Of a DNA stretch of 10,403 bases, positions 1-5,847 are shown piece after piece. Position numbers and translations under genes: made by a program. The DNA is from Candidatus Roizmanbacteria bacterium (lineage in GTDB: Bacteria; Patescibacteriota; Microgenomatia; UBA1406), in NCBI GenBank assembly GCA_024653645.1, contig JANLHK010000107.1, forward strand, positions 1 to 10,403, in the 5' to 3' direction. How positions within the stretch are numbered: the stretch's first letter is position 1; every line of letters starts with the position of its first letter. Under the pieces are notes generated by a model. It made no database searches. It was given only the letters and a program-made list of their open reading frames with translations, and was not told the origin of the DNA.

Positions 1-213
1 GCAAAGATGGCAGTTGATACCGTATTTGGTGCTATTGCCGATTCGCTGAAGCGTGGAGACAAGGTCGTTGTTACGGGATTTGGTACCTTTATGGTGCGCC
101 GTCGTGCAGCACGAAAAGGACGTAATCCTCAGACCGGAGCAGAGATTCAAATTCCTGCAACCAGCACTCCTGGCTTTACCGCAGGGAAAAGCCTCAAGAG
201 AATGGTTAAATAA
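1..213 (+). CDS. hup: HU/IHF-family DNA-binding protein, 5'-truncated
   Basis: This is a histone-like DNA-binding protein that bends and compacts DNA as a dimer. The reading frame is open from base 1, and about 20 N-terminal residues of the usual 90 lie outside the window. The ATG at base 7 matches an internal methionine of the second helix, so it is unlikely to be the true start. What remains shows the family pattern: the end of helix 2, the turn VVVTGFGTF, the beta-arm with [17 protein letters not shown], whose RNPQTG lies at the DNA-intercalating tip, and the C-terminal helix GKSLKRMVK. The arm is complete and no conserved residue is missing. The gene ends at TAA and is followed within 12 bases by a strong terminator, so it closes its own transcription unit. 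HU and IHF subunits cannot be separated from this fragment; HU is the simpler reading. Confidence 0.93.
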   Translation, partial: AKMAVDTVFGAIADSLKRGDKVVVTGFGTFMVRRRAARKGRNPQTGAEIQIPATSTPGFTAGKSLKRMVK

Positions 214-224
214 GGGGTTGTTAT

Positions 225-268
225 AAACAAGCACTTCTTTACTGGTAAAGGGGTGCTTGTTTTTTATT
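225..268 (+). terminator. Rho-independent terminator after the HU gene
   Basis: Bases 225-234 (AAACAAGCAC) pair perfectly with 253-262 (GTGCTTGTTT). The stem continues through two U-G wobbles (235-236 with 251-252) and CTTTA/TAAAG (237-241 with 246-250), capped by the tetraloop CTGG at 242-245. A T run at 260-265 follows and overlaps the end of the stem. This is the only convincing intrinsic terminator in the window. The -35 element of the rpsA promoter begins at its last bases. Confidence 0.9.
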
Positions 269-295
269 GCCACAGCGGTTAAGGCATGATATACT
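267..295 (+). promoter_or_regulatory. rpsA promoter with extended -10
   Basis: A -35 TTGCCA (267-272) is separated by 17 nt from -10 TATACT (290-295), which is preceded by the extended -10 dinucleotide TG (287-288). The predicted transcription start is about 302-303, right at an ATG that opens a short upstream ORF. Confidence 0.75.
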
Positions 296-302
296 AGGCT
301 CC

Positions 303-368
303 ATGTCGCTTTATGCGAGAGGAGAATCCATGACTAATGGCAACGGACAACAAAAAGAAAATCGCTAA
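303..368 (+). CDS. Possible leaderless leader ORF overlapping the rpsA start
   Basis: An ATG at 303 lies 7 nt after the -10 hexamer, the same spacing seen at leaderless genes elsewhere in this window. It opens a 21-codon frame (MSLYARGES, then MTNGNGQQKENR) that stops at TAA 366-368. A second in-frame ATG at 330 sits 5 nt after AGGAG. The frame overlaps the first 32 nt of rpsA, which is in a different frame. No homology is recognisable. It could be a regulatory leader peptide controlling S1 synthesis, or simply chance. Translation is unproven. Confidence 0.35.
   Translation: MSLYARGESMTNGNGQQKENR
320..324 (+). promoter_or_regulatory. Shine-Dalgarno AGGAG upstream of rpsA
   Basis: AGGAG lies 5 nt before ATG 330 (the short overlapping frame) and 12 nt before ATG 337 (S1). 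The spacing is optimal for the short frame and long for S1. It is one of only two clear Shine-Dalgarno sequences seen before starts in the window. Confidence 0.6.
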
Positions 369-1440
369 CAAATCCCCCATTCGGGCTCCCCGTTCAATGG
401 AAGAACTGCTGAAAAGCGGACCCGTTATTCCTAATATCCAAGGAGGTCAAGTAGTAGAGGCGCGCATTATTTCGATTGGCAAGCGCGATATGCTGTTTGA
501 TATCGGCTGGAAAACGAATGCTATCTTGGTGCAGTCGGAAACGAAAGAAATCGGGACTTTTAAAACGTATTTGAAAGAAAATCAAAAAATCCCCGTAAAG
601 ATTATTACTCTTGAGGCAAAAGGTGGATTTCCCGTGGTGTCCCTGCAGCAGTTTTTTGAGCAGGGCAAGTGGGATATCCTTAAGGTTAACTTTGAAAAAG
701 AAGAACCAATAGAAGTAGAAGTACTTAATAAAGGTAAAGGAGGATTGTTTATTCAGGTCATGGGTATTCGAGGTGTTATTCCGAAAATCCAACTGACCCG
801 AGAGTTTCTACAAGAACCAGAAAAATTAACCGGCAAGAAAATTAAAGTTAAGATTCTTGAGGTAGATCGTGAAAAGAATCGCTTGGTGGTTTCACAAAAA
901 GCAGCAGCGCTCAATCTTACCCAATCAAAACTTCAGAAGCTATTTGATGAGATCAAAGAAAACGAAACATACACCTGTAAGGTTATCGGATTTTCTGACT
1001 TTGGTATCTTCTGTGAAGTGAATGGCATTGAGGGACTAGTGCACATCTCAGAAATCTCATGGAAGAAGGTCACTGATCCCCGACAATATGCAAAAGAAGG
1101 ACAGGAAATTCAGGCAATGGTACTTAAGAAAAATGTTCAAGATTACAAACTGACGCTTTCCATTAAGCGCCTTGAGAATGATCCGTGGCAGGAAATTGAA
1201 AACAAATATCCCAATGATGTTGAATTTAAGGGTAAGGTAGTACGCAAAGAGGCGTATGGTTACTTTGTACGACTTGAGCCGGGCATTGAGGGACTTATCC
1301 ACTCATCAAAAATTGGCCCCGAAACAACCCTTGAGATTGATAAAGACGTCATGGTGTATGTAGAGCGTATTGATAAGAAGAATCGAAAAATGAGCTTGGT
1401 TCCGGCTGTCAGCACGGGTAAGCCTCTTATGTATCGCTAA
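337..1440 (+). CDS. rpsA: 30S ribosomal protein S1, four S1 domains
   Basis: S1 binds mRNA on the small ribosomal subunit and helps start translation of mRNAs with structured or leadered 5' ends. The 367-residue protein has a lysine-rich N-terminus and four S1/OB-fold repeats at about residues 36-104, 123-188, 211-279 and 294-357. Repeats 3 and 4 are the most typical: GFSDFGIFCEVNGIEGLVHISEISW, where FGIF and GLVHISE are the RNA-binding strands, and EAYGYFVRLEPGIEGLIHSSKI. Repeat 1 is the most divergent. Four domains match the shorter S1 of many non-proteobacteria rather than the six-domain, roughly 557-residue E. coli protein. The frame is closed by TGA 331-333, so ATG 337 is the first possible start. 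It has its own promoter and stands alone after the HU terminator. A short ORF overlaps its start. Confidence 0.93.
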   Translation: MATDNKKKIANKSPIRAPRSMEELLKSGPVIPNIQGGQVVEARIISIGKRDMLFDIGWKTNAILVQSETKEIGTFKTYLKENQKIPVKIITLEAKGGFPVVSLQQFFEQGKWDILKVNFEKEEPIEVEVLNKGKGGLFIQVMGIRGVIPKIQLTREFLQEPEKLTGKKIKVKILEVDREKNRLVVSQKAAALNLTQSKLQKLFDEIKENETYTCKVIGFSDFGIFCEVNGIEGLVHISEISWKKVTDPRQYAKEGQEIQAMVLKKNVQDYKLTLSIKRLENDPWQEIENKYPNDVEFKGKVVRKEAYGYFVRLEPGIEGLIHSSKIGPETTLEIDKDVMVYVERIDKKNRKMSLVPAVSTGKPLMYR

Positions 1441-1451
1441 CCACACTCACG

Positions 1452-1480
1452 TTGACGCGCCTCAATTTTCGCGGTAGCAT
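1452..1480 (+). promoter_or_regulatory. Promoter of the pilin-like gene cluster
   Basis: -35 TTGACG (1452-1457) and -10 TAGCAT (1475-1480) are 17 nt apart. The -10 ends 9 nt before ATG 1490, so the transcript would have almost no leader. No Shine-Dalgarno sequence lies between. TAGCAT is repeated at 1480-1485, too close to the ATG to serve. Confidence 0.6.
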
Positions 1481-1489
1481 AGCATAGAT

Positions 1490-1780
1490 ATGTTAGTTGC
1501 CCAAGTCGATATAAAAAAAGTATTTGCTCCTGCGGGCCTTTTTAATTCAATTGCAGACCTTGCTGGGTTTATTGTAAAGTTCATTGCTATTGCAGCGGGA
1601 CTGTTTGCATTTATTACCTTTATCTATGCCGCCTATCTGTATGTAAGCTCGCAAGGAAAACCGGAGCAGCTGGATAAAGCACATAAGGCCGTTATTCAAA
1701 GCTTGATGGGGCTTATTATTATTGGCGTTGCATATTTTGTCATTCAGATGTTAGCTAATTTTTTGGGAATTCCTTTTTAA
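1490..1780 (+). CDS. Two-helix type IV secretion pilin-like membrane protein (copy 1)
   Basis: A 96-residue membrane protein with helices at about residues 25-51 and 68-92, joined by a short charged loop SSQGKPEQLDKAHK (53-66). This layout, with [IV].S.G...[LI].KA[HQ] between the helices, is that of the small VirB2/TrbC-like T4SS pilin families abundant in Patescibacteria. The basic loop suggests that the loop is cytoplasmic and both ends face outward. No cleavable signal peptide is obvious, although the segment before helix 1 (MLVAQVDIKKVFAPAG) could be trimmed. It is the first and smallest of three tandem paralogues, ending 3 nt before the next start. No other conjugation or secretion genes are in view, so a role in a surface filament is inference. 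Any small two-helix membrane protein could be confused with it. Confidence 0.72.
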   Translation: MLVAQVDIKKVFAPAGLFNSIADLAGFIVKFIAIAAGLFAFITFIYAAYLYVSSQGKPEQLDKAHKAVIQSLMGLIIIGVAYFVIQMLANFLGIPF

Positions 1781-1783
1781 CCC

Positions 1784-2287
1784 ATGACATTAGCTGCAGC
1801 ACCAACACCATTTGATTGGATAGGAACCGTGAAGCCTCCGGTTGGAGGAAGTGATTACAGTACGGGCTTAGTCCCATTTATTAATGGCGCCTTGTGGCTT
1901 GTGTTTATCTTTTTTGGACTGTATGCATTCTATATGTTCATTATGGCCGCCTATACCTTCATCAACTCAAAAGGTGATCCAAAAAACATCGAGAAGGCAC
2001 AAAACATGATTACCTACAGCGTTATCGGACTGGTGTTATTGGTGTCTTCGTTTATGTTTGCCGGCATTATCGGTGTAGTTTTTTTCGGCAGCTGGGATTT
2101 TGTGCTCGATCCCACCAAAGCCATTCAATGTACTATTGCCGAGCAGAAGGTAAAAACTTTGCAAACATGTAATGGGATAGTAGACCCGGTCACACGACTT
2201 GATCGCATTAATGCTGCTCGTAAAACAGGCACTGCTCAACAATGCACCGATGAGTATAATTTTGTTAAAGATATAACCTGCCCATGA
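1784..2287 (+). CDS. Pilin-like membrane protein with a Cys-containing C-terminal tail (copy 2)
   Basis: The 167-residue protein repeats the plan of copy 1: helix 1 at about 33-58, loop NSKGDPKNIEKAQN (61-74), helix 2 at about 76-101. It then adds a hydrophilic tail of about 65 residues with cysteines at 116, 129, 154 and 166. If the basic loop is cytoplasmic, the tail lies outside the membrane, where two disulfides could form; this is inference. The start ATG 1784 is 3 nt after the stop of copy 1, with no Shine-Dalgarno sequence, which points to translational coupling. Its TGA stop overlaps the next start in ATGA (2284-2287). The tail has no family I recognise. Confidence 0.7.
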   Translation: MTLAAAPTPFDWIGTVKPPVGGSDYSTGLVPFINGALWLVFIFFGLYAFYMFIMAAYTFINSKGDPKNIEKAQNMITYSVIGLVLLVSSFMFAGIIGVVFFGSWDFVLDPTKAIQCTIAEQKVKTLQTCNGIVDPVTRLDRINAARKTGTAQQCTDEYNFVKDITCP

Positions 2288-2643
2288 AAAAAATAATTGC
2301 ACAGCGGATCGGGGAAGGATTACCAGGAGGATTTGCGAATGGGACTACTGATATAGGAGTAGCGATCGGTAAGCTCATTAGCTCATTATTTAGTTTAATT
2401 TTTATCGTTGGTGGATTGCTGGTGGCATACCAATTATTTATGGCGGCACTTAATTGGATTAATTCACATGGTGAAAAAGATAAAATTGAGAAGGCACAAA
2501 AACAAATTACGAATGCCATTATTGGCCTTGCGATTCTTTTTGCCACCATGGCACTCTACGTAACCATTGTCGGAGACATATTTGGCATTATCAAGCGGAC
2601 AGAAGGTGGGTGGACAATTGTTCTTCCTCAGTTATTTAACTAA
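2284..2643 (+). CDS. Two-helix pilin-like membrane protein (copy 3)
   Basis: A 119-residue paralogue of the two genes before it, with helix 1 at about 31-57, loop NSHGEKDKIEKAQK (60-73), and helix 2 at about 75-99. The N-terminus (MKKIIAQRIGEGLPGGFANG) is basic then glycine-rich and hydrophilic, with no classical signal peptide. A short tail follows helix 2. Its start overlaps the stop of copy 2 by 4 nt (ATGA), so translation is probably coupled. Its end overlaps the end of the convergent dehydrogenase gene by 8 bp, with no terminator visible between them. The shared loop and spacing make common descent of all three clear. The assignment to a T4SS-pilin family rests on pattern alone. Confidence 0.72.
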   Translation: MKKIIAQRIGEGLPGGFANGTTDIGVAIGKLISSLFSLIFIVGGLLVAYQLFMAALNWINSHGEKDKIEKAQKQITNAIIGLAILFATMALYVTIVGDIFGIIKRTEGGWTIVLPQLFN

Positions 2644-3610
2644 GCTTACTTAAGGCGCTTTGAATATTCTGTACCGTCACGGCATTAATTTCCTCTAAAG
2701 ACTCGACGCTATTAAAAGCATTGTGGGGGGTGATAATGACGTTATCCATATCCTGCAATACGTGGCCCATAAGCATTTTTTTGGCTGAAATAAGATCAAT
2801 GTGGGTACTAGTTAACAGTTCTCGTTCTTCTCGAATGGACCCTTCTTCCTCCAAGACATCCAGTCCGGCTCCACCCAACACTCCTTTTTGTAAGGCAAGG
2901 ATAATAGCGGTAGTGTCGATAACCGGTCCACGGGAGGTATTAATCAATAGTGCTCCTTTTTTGCACAACATAATATTGTCGCAGTTAATAAGGTGCTGTG
3001 TTTGGGGTGTCAAAGGGGTATGAACGGTAATAATATCTGACTGCTTCAGTAGTTCCTCCAGAGGAACAAAAGTAACGCCGGGGATATTTTTTGTGCTGCG
3101 ACTCGTGGCAAGAATACGCATACCAAAACCCTTGGCGATGTCTCCTACGCTGGTTCCGATGTTGCCATACCCCACAATACCAATGGTTTTTCCATACAGT
3201 TCAAACCCGGTTAAGCCCTGGCTATGAAAATTTCCTTTTTTGGTTCGCTCAATGGAAGGAATCAGTTTACGGGAGAGCGCCAGAATAAGGGCGAAGGCGT
3301 GTTCTGCTACTGCGTGTACACCATACGTAGGAACGTTATACACTTGAACACCTTGCTGTGAGCAGGCGGCGGTATCAATATGGTCAGTGCCGGTTGATCG
3401 GGTGGCGATGATTTTCAATTTTGGCAGTGAGCGCAGTAGTTCTGCCGTTACATTTGAATAGATAAAAATGGAGATTACTTCACATTCGGCAGCCTGTTGA
3501 ATGGTTTCTCTGGTGAGTGGGGTATTGGTGAAAACAACATCATGTCCTACGAGCGCTTGTTCAAAATATGTTTTCTCTTCAGGCTCGCCATCAAATATAG
3601 CAATACGCAT
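2636..3610 (-). CDS. D-isomer-specific 2-hydroxyacid dehydrogenase (D-lactate dehydrogenase-like)
   Basis: An NAD-dependent enzyme expected to interconvert a 2-keto acid and its D-2-hydroxy acid, for example pyruvate and D-lactate, which would recycle NADH in a fermenting cell. The 324 residues match the usual length of about 330. Visible elements are RSTGTDHID (71-79) in the substrate domain, VAEHAFALILALSR (101-114), the NAD fold GIVGYGNIG (144-152), NTSRGPVID (224-232) with catalytic Arg227, LDVLEEE (250-256) with the catalytic acid region, and TPHNAF (294-299) with catalytic His296. The spacing of the VAEH and LEEE regions resembles D-lactate dehydrogenase more than phosphoglycerate or glycerate dehydrogenases, but substrate cannot be fixed from sequence. 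The open frame runs further upstream, but that part is antisense to dprA and unlike the family, so ATG 3610 is chosen. It is divergent from dprA across 22 bp. Confidence 0.92.
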   Translation of the reverse strand: MRIAIFDGEPEEKTYFEQALVGHDVVFTNTPLTRETIQQAAECEVISIFIYSNVTAELLRSLPKLKIIATRSTGTDHIDTAACSQQGVQVYNVPTYGVHAVAEHAFALILALSRKLIPSIERTKKGNFHSQGLTGFELYGKTIGIVGYGNIGTSVGDIAKGFGMRILATSRSTKNIPGVTFVPLEELLKQSDIITVHTPLTPQTQHLINCDNIMLCKKGALLINTSRGPVIDTTAIILALQKGVLGGAGLDVLEEEGSIREERELLTSTHIDLISAKKMLMGHVLQDMDNVIITPHNAFNSVESLEEINAVTVQNIQSALSKLS

Positions 3611-3619
3611 AATACGATG

Positions 3620-3625
3620 TATTAT
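3620..3625 (+). promoter_or_regulatory. -10 element for dprA
   Basis: TATTAT at 3620-3625 ends 7 nt before ATG 3633, predicting transcription start at or next to the start codon. The -35 region (about 3597-3602) is weak. The element coincides with the minus-strand TATAAT of the divergent dehydrogenase gene. Confidence 0.5.
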
Positions 3626-3626
3626 A
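3621..3626 (-). promoter_or_regulatory. -10 element for the dehydrogenase gene, shared with dprA
   Basis: Read on the minus strand, bases 3626-3621 are a perfect TATAAT, ending 10 nt before the ATG at 3610. No good -35 is visible. It overlaps the forward -10 for dprA by five bases, and no Shine-Dalgarno sequence is present. Confidence 0.6.
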
Positions 3627-3632
3627 TACCAA

Positions 3633-4280
3633 ATGTATGGGAGACTGCCGCTCGGGCGTTTTCCCCAACGCCTGCGCACTATACCAAACGCTCCGGCCGT
3701 TCTATGGTATGAGGGGAATCTACAACCTATTGATTTTGAACATACCCGATGGTGTGCGTTGGTTGGCTCCCGCAATCCCAGTACATATGGCAAAGAAGTT
3801 GCGTACCGGTTTGCTTTTGAGCTCGCCCAACAAGGGGTAGTTGTTGTGTCGGGCCTTGCACGTGGTATTGATGCGCAGGCCCACCAAGGAGCGCTTGATG
3901 CCCATGGCCTCACCGTTGCGGTTTTGGGAACAGCCATCGACCATATATATCCGCGCGAGCACACAGCTTTGGCACACAACATTATTGCATCGGGTGGTTT
4001 GTTGATTTCTGAGGTGTCGCCAGGATCCCGCGTAGTCGCATCATCATTTTCCCGCAGAAATCGCATCATCTCTGGCATGGTCCATACAGTGGTCATCATT
4101 GAAGGAGCGAATCATTCAGGAACCCTAACTACCGTTCGGTATGCCCTTTCACAAGGAAGGGAGATTGGTGCCGTGCCAGGGGATATTAACCGCCCCACTT
4201 CATTTGTCCCCAATATGCTGCTGCAACAGGGAGCGGCGACCATAACCAGTACGCAGGACATTCTTGAGCTTATGGCGTAG
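3633..4280 (+). CDS. dprA: DNA-processing protein DprA, minimal Rossmann-fold form
   Basis: DprA protects incoming single-stranded DNA during natural transformation and loads RecA on it. The 215 residues cover almost only the Rossmann core: FPQRLRTIPNAPAVLWYEGN (10-29) leads in, then ALVGSRNPSTYG (42-53), VVSGLARGIDAQAHQGAL (71-88), AVLGTAIDHIYP (96-107), SEVSPGS (126-132), RRNRIISG (141-148), EGANHSGTLTT (157-167) and GREIGAVPGDINRPTS (175-190). Typical DprA has 280-370 residues; here both the N-terminal SAM-like domain and the C-terminal winged helix are absent. The usual FP before RNRI reads FS. ATG 3633 is the only in-frame ATG that keeps the family N-terminus, and it follows a -10 element by 7 nt. 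The frame extending upstream is antisense to the dehydrogenase. It heads a run with miaA and a DUF5667-like gene. Confidence 0.93.
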   Translation: MYGRLPLGRFPQRLRTIPNAPAVLWYEGNLQPIDFEHTRWCALVGSRNPSTYGKEVAYRFAFELAQQGVVVVSGLARGIDAQAHQGALDAHGLTVAVLGTAIDHIYPREHTALAHNIIASGGLLISEVSPGSRVVASSFSRRNRIISGMVHTVVIIEGANHSGTLTTVRYALSQGREIGAVPGDINRPTSFVPNMLLQQGAATITSTQDILELMA

Positions 4281-4286
4281 TACAAT
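4281..4286 (+). promoter_or_regulatory. -10 element for miaA
   Basis: TACAAT begins immediately after the dprA stop codon TAG (4278-4280) and ends 7 nt before ATG 4294. No clear -35 is present. Spacing again predicts a leaderless transcript. miaA may also be read from the dprA promoter. Confidence 0.5.
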
Positions 4287-4293
4287 AGTACCT

Positions 4294-5250
4294 ATGAAAA
4301 ATAATAATACTATTGTTGTCATTACCGGCCAAACCGCAACGGGGAAGACAAAATTGGGACTATCTCTGGCCAAGAAAATGAACGGCGACATTGTATCAGC
4401 CGACTCCCGCCAGGCATATCGGTATCTGGATGTGATCAGCGGTAAGGATATTGAAGACAGTAATTTTGTTGAGGTACAAAAACAAGGAATCTATACCCTT
4501 GGGTACTATACCATCCAAGGAGTACGGGTATGGCTCTATGATATGTGTACACCTAAAGATTATCTATCAGCCTATGATTGGGCGGTCGCTGCCCGCAGCA
4601 TTATTACCAAGATGCATAAAGAGAAACGTGTCCCCATTATCGTAGGCGGCTCGTTCCACTATATTCGCACCCTACTCTACGGATTGACTGCAACGGCAGA
4701 ACCTGACAAGGAGCTACGTATGTCACTGATGCATGAGTCTGCTTCCCAATTGCAACAACGCCTGAAAGAGCTTGATGAGGCTGCGCTAAACGCGCTGAAT
4801 CAATCCGACCGATGGAATCCGCGCCGGCTTATCCGTCGCATTGAAGCAGCAGCTGCAACGGGAGGCGGCGCACCATTTCCAGGTTTGATTGATGCCGGTA
4901 TCTATAGGTTTATATGTATTGGCGTGTTGTATGGTGACACTGATGAGCTGCATCAACATATTGATGAACGGGTGCAGGCACGTTTGGATCAAGGCGCGCT
5001 GGACGAGGTGAACCTATTGATGCATATGGGGTACCGCCCTGAGCATTACGGCATGTTGAAAACCATAGGGTATCAACAACTCATGGCGTATAACAAAGGA
5101 GCGCTGACATTAGAAGAGGCGATTGCGCAGTGGAAAATAAAAGAGTACCAGTACGCTAAAAAGCAGAAAACATTTATTACCCACGATCCGAGTTTTGTAT
5201 TGACCAGTCCTGATAAAGCAACACTTGACTGGGTAATGAACATGGTATAA
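4294..5250 (+). CDS. miaA: tRNA dimethylallyltransferase MiaA
   Basis: MiaA transfers a dimethylallyl group from DMAPP to N6 of A37 in tRNAs that read U-starting codons, which steadies codon-anticodon pairing. The 318 residues match the family length. Seen in order: P-loop GQTATGKT (12-19), SADSRQAY (35-42) with the catalytic Asp37, VPIIVGGSFHYI (113-124), NPRRLIRRIEAA (175-186), the DERVQARLDQGALDEV segment (224-239), IGYQQLMAY (258-266) and QYAKKQKTFI (286-295). In the GGT..Y motif the catalytic Thr is replaced by Ser120, keeping the hydroxyl, and the Trp of the usual KRQ.TW is Phe. ATG 4294 is preferred over an upstream in-frame TTG because the conserved N-terminus begins here and a -10 lies 7 nt upstream. 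It follows dprA by 13 bp, and its stop codon lies inside the next gene's -10. Confidence 0.95.
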   Translation: MKNNNTIVVITGQTATGKTKLGLSLAKKMNGDIVSADSRQAYRYLDVISGKDIEDSNFVEVQKQGIYTLGYYTIQGVRVWLYDMCTPKDYLSAYDWAVAARSIITKMHKEKRVPIIVGGSFHYIRTLLYGLTATAEPDKELRMSLMHESASQLQQRLKELDEAALNALNQSDRWNPRRLIRRIEAAAATGGGAPFPGLIDAGIYRFICIGVLYGDTDELHQHIDERVQARLDQGALDEVNLLMHMGYRPEHYGMLKTIGYQQLMAYNKGALTLEEAIAQWKIKEYQYAKKQKTFITHDPSFVLTSPDKATLDWVMNMV

Positions 5251-5251
5251 T
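5243..5251 (+). promoter_or_regulatory. Extended -10 promoter for the DUF5667-like gene, overlapping the miaA stop
   Basis: TG-G-TATAAT (5243-5251) is a consensus extended -10. The hexamer includes the miaA stop codon TAA (5248-5250) and ends 8 nt before ATG 5260. TTGACT at 5225-5230 may act as a -35 but with only a 15-nt spacer. No Shine-Dalgarno sequence is present, so the transcript should be leaderless. Confidence 0.68.
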
Positions 5252-5259
5252 AGATACAC

Positions 5260-5847
5260 ATGCCGACGATTCTCACGGAGACATACGAGCAGTCTATTAG
5301 TCGCTTTTTAGAGCGATTCAAATTGGTGCCTATTGTGGTTAGTTTTTTCTTGGTACTCTTCTCGATTTTTTTTGTTCGTGATCTCGCACAACGGAGCGTA
5401 TGGGGAGCTCAGCGTCAGGCATTGCCGTTCCCTGGTATGTTGCCTAACCACCCCTTGTACCCTCTTAAACAAGCTCGTGACAACTTCATGTTGCTCACTA
5501 CCCGCGCGCCACTCAATAAAGCGCAACTATACCTGCATCTGGCGGATAAAAATATTAATGCGGCCAATATGGTCACGGATTGCGGTATTGCAACGAAAAC
5601 AGCCATACAATCACAGGAGTATTTACTCAATCAACGCCAGGCACTCATGGCGGCAAAAGAAATGGGTTTAACGCCTGAAATAACAACGATTATGGGCAAT
5701 CGTATGTCCATTAAAGAACATAACATGATTCTGAAAGATATTGGCAAACGCTGTAAAACCAAAGAAGAGCGCGCGGAACTTACTCAGGCGACTAAACTCC
5801 ACGATTCATTTTCTCGCTGGTTCGGTTCCATCTATACCAACCTATAA
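5260..5847 (+). CDS. DUF5667-like single-pass membrane protein, function unknown
   Basis: A 195-residue protein with a short cytoplasmic N-terminus, one membrane helix at about 22-39 (LVPIVVSFFLVLFSIFFV), and an outward-facing helical domain. The segment LPNHPLYPLKQARDNFMLL (61-79), followed by LNKAQLYLHLADKNINAANM (85-104), is the hallmark of DUF5667: a proline-rich lead, YPLK, and a helix in which the chain keeps a K(A)xLxLxLA pattern. The rest is predicted helical. Family function is not known to me; such proteins are common in envelope-reduced bacteria and often carry predicted sigma- or peptidase-like neighbours elsewhere, none of which is seen here. Two cysteines (108, 165) are in the outer domain. 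The last 56 bp overlap the end of the convergent O-antigen ligase-like gene. Confidence 0.75.
   Translation: MPTILTETYEQSISRFLERFKLVPIVVSFFLVLFSIFFVRDLAQRSVWGAQRQALPFPGMLPNHPLYPLKQARDNFMLLTTRAPLNKAQLYLHLADKNINAANMVTDCGIATKTAIQSQEYLLNQRQALMAAKEMGLTPEITTIMGNRMSIKEHNMILKDIGKRCKTKEERAELTQATKLHDSFSRWFGSIYTNL

Noticed and set aside
2284..2287. Possible reassignment of UGA as a sense codon, known in some Patescibacteria
   Set aside because: TGA is used as the stop of the second pilin-like gene in a clean ATGA overlap, and no in-frame TGA occurs inside any conserved gene here.
2634..2654. Imperfect palindrome around AAGCTT between the convergent genes as a bidirectional terminator
   Set aside because: AT-rich with mismatches and no flanking T run; too weak to call.
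3501..3632. Upstream extension of the dprA frame
   Set aside because: These 44 codons are antisense to the dehydrogenase start; the DprA lead segment begins shortly after ATG 3633.
3611..4099. N-terminal extension of the minus-strand dehydrogenase frame (about 163 extra residues)
   Set aside because: It is antisense to the well-conserved dprA, bears no likeness to the family, and the true N-terminus MRIAIFDG starts at 3610 with a -10 just upstream.
4280..4291. Small inverted repeat GTAC-AATA-GTAC before miaA
   Set aside because: Only four base pairs and no T tract, so it is not a terminator; it reflects the -10 sequence.
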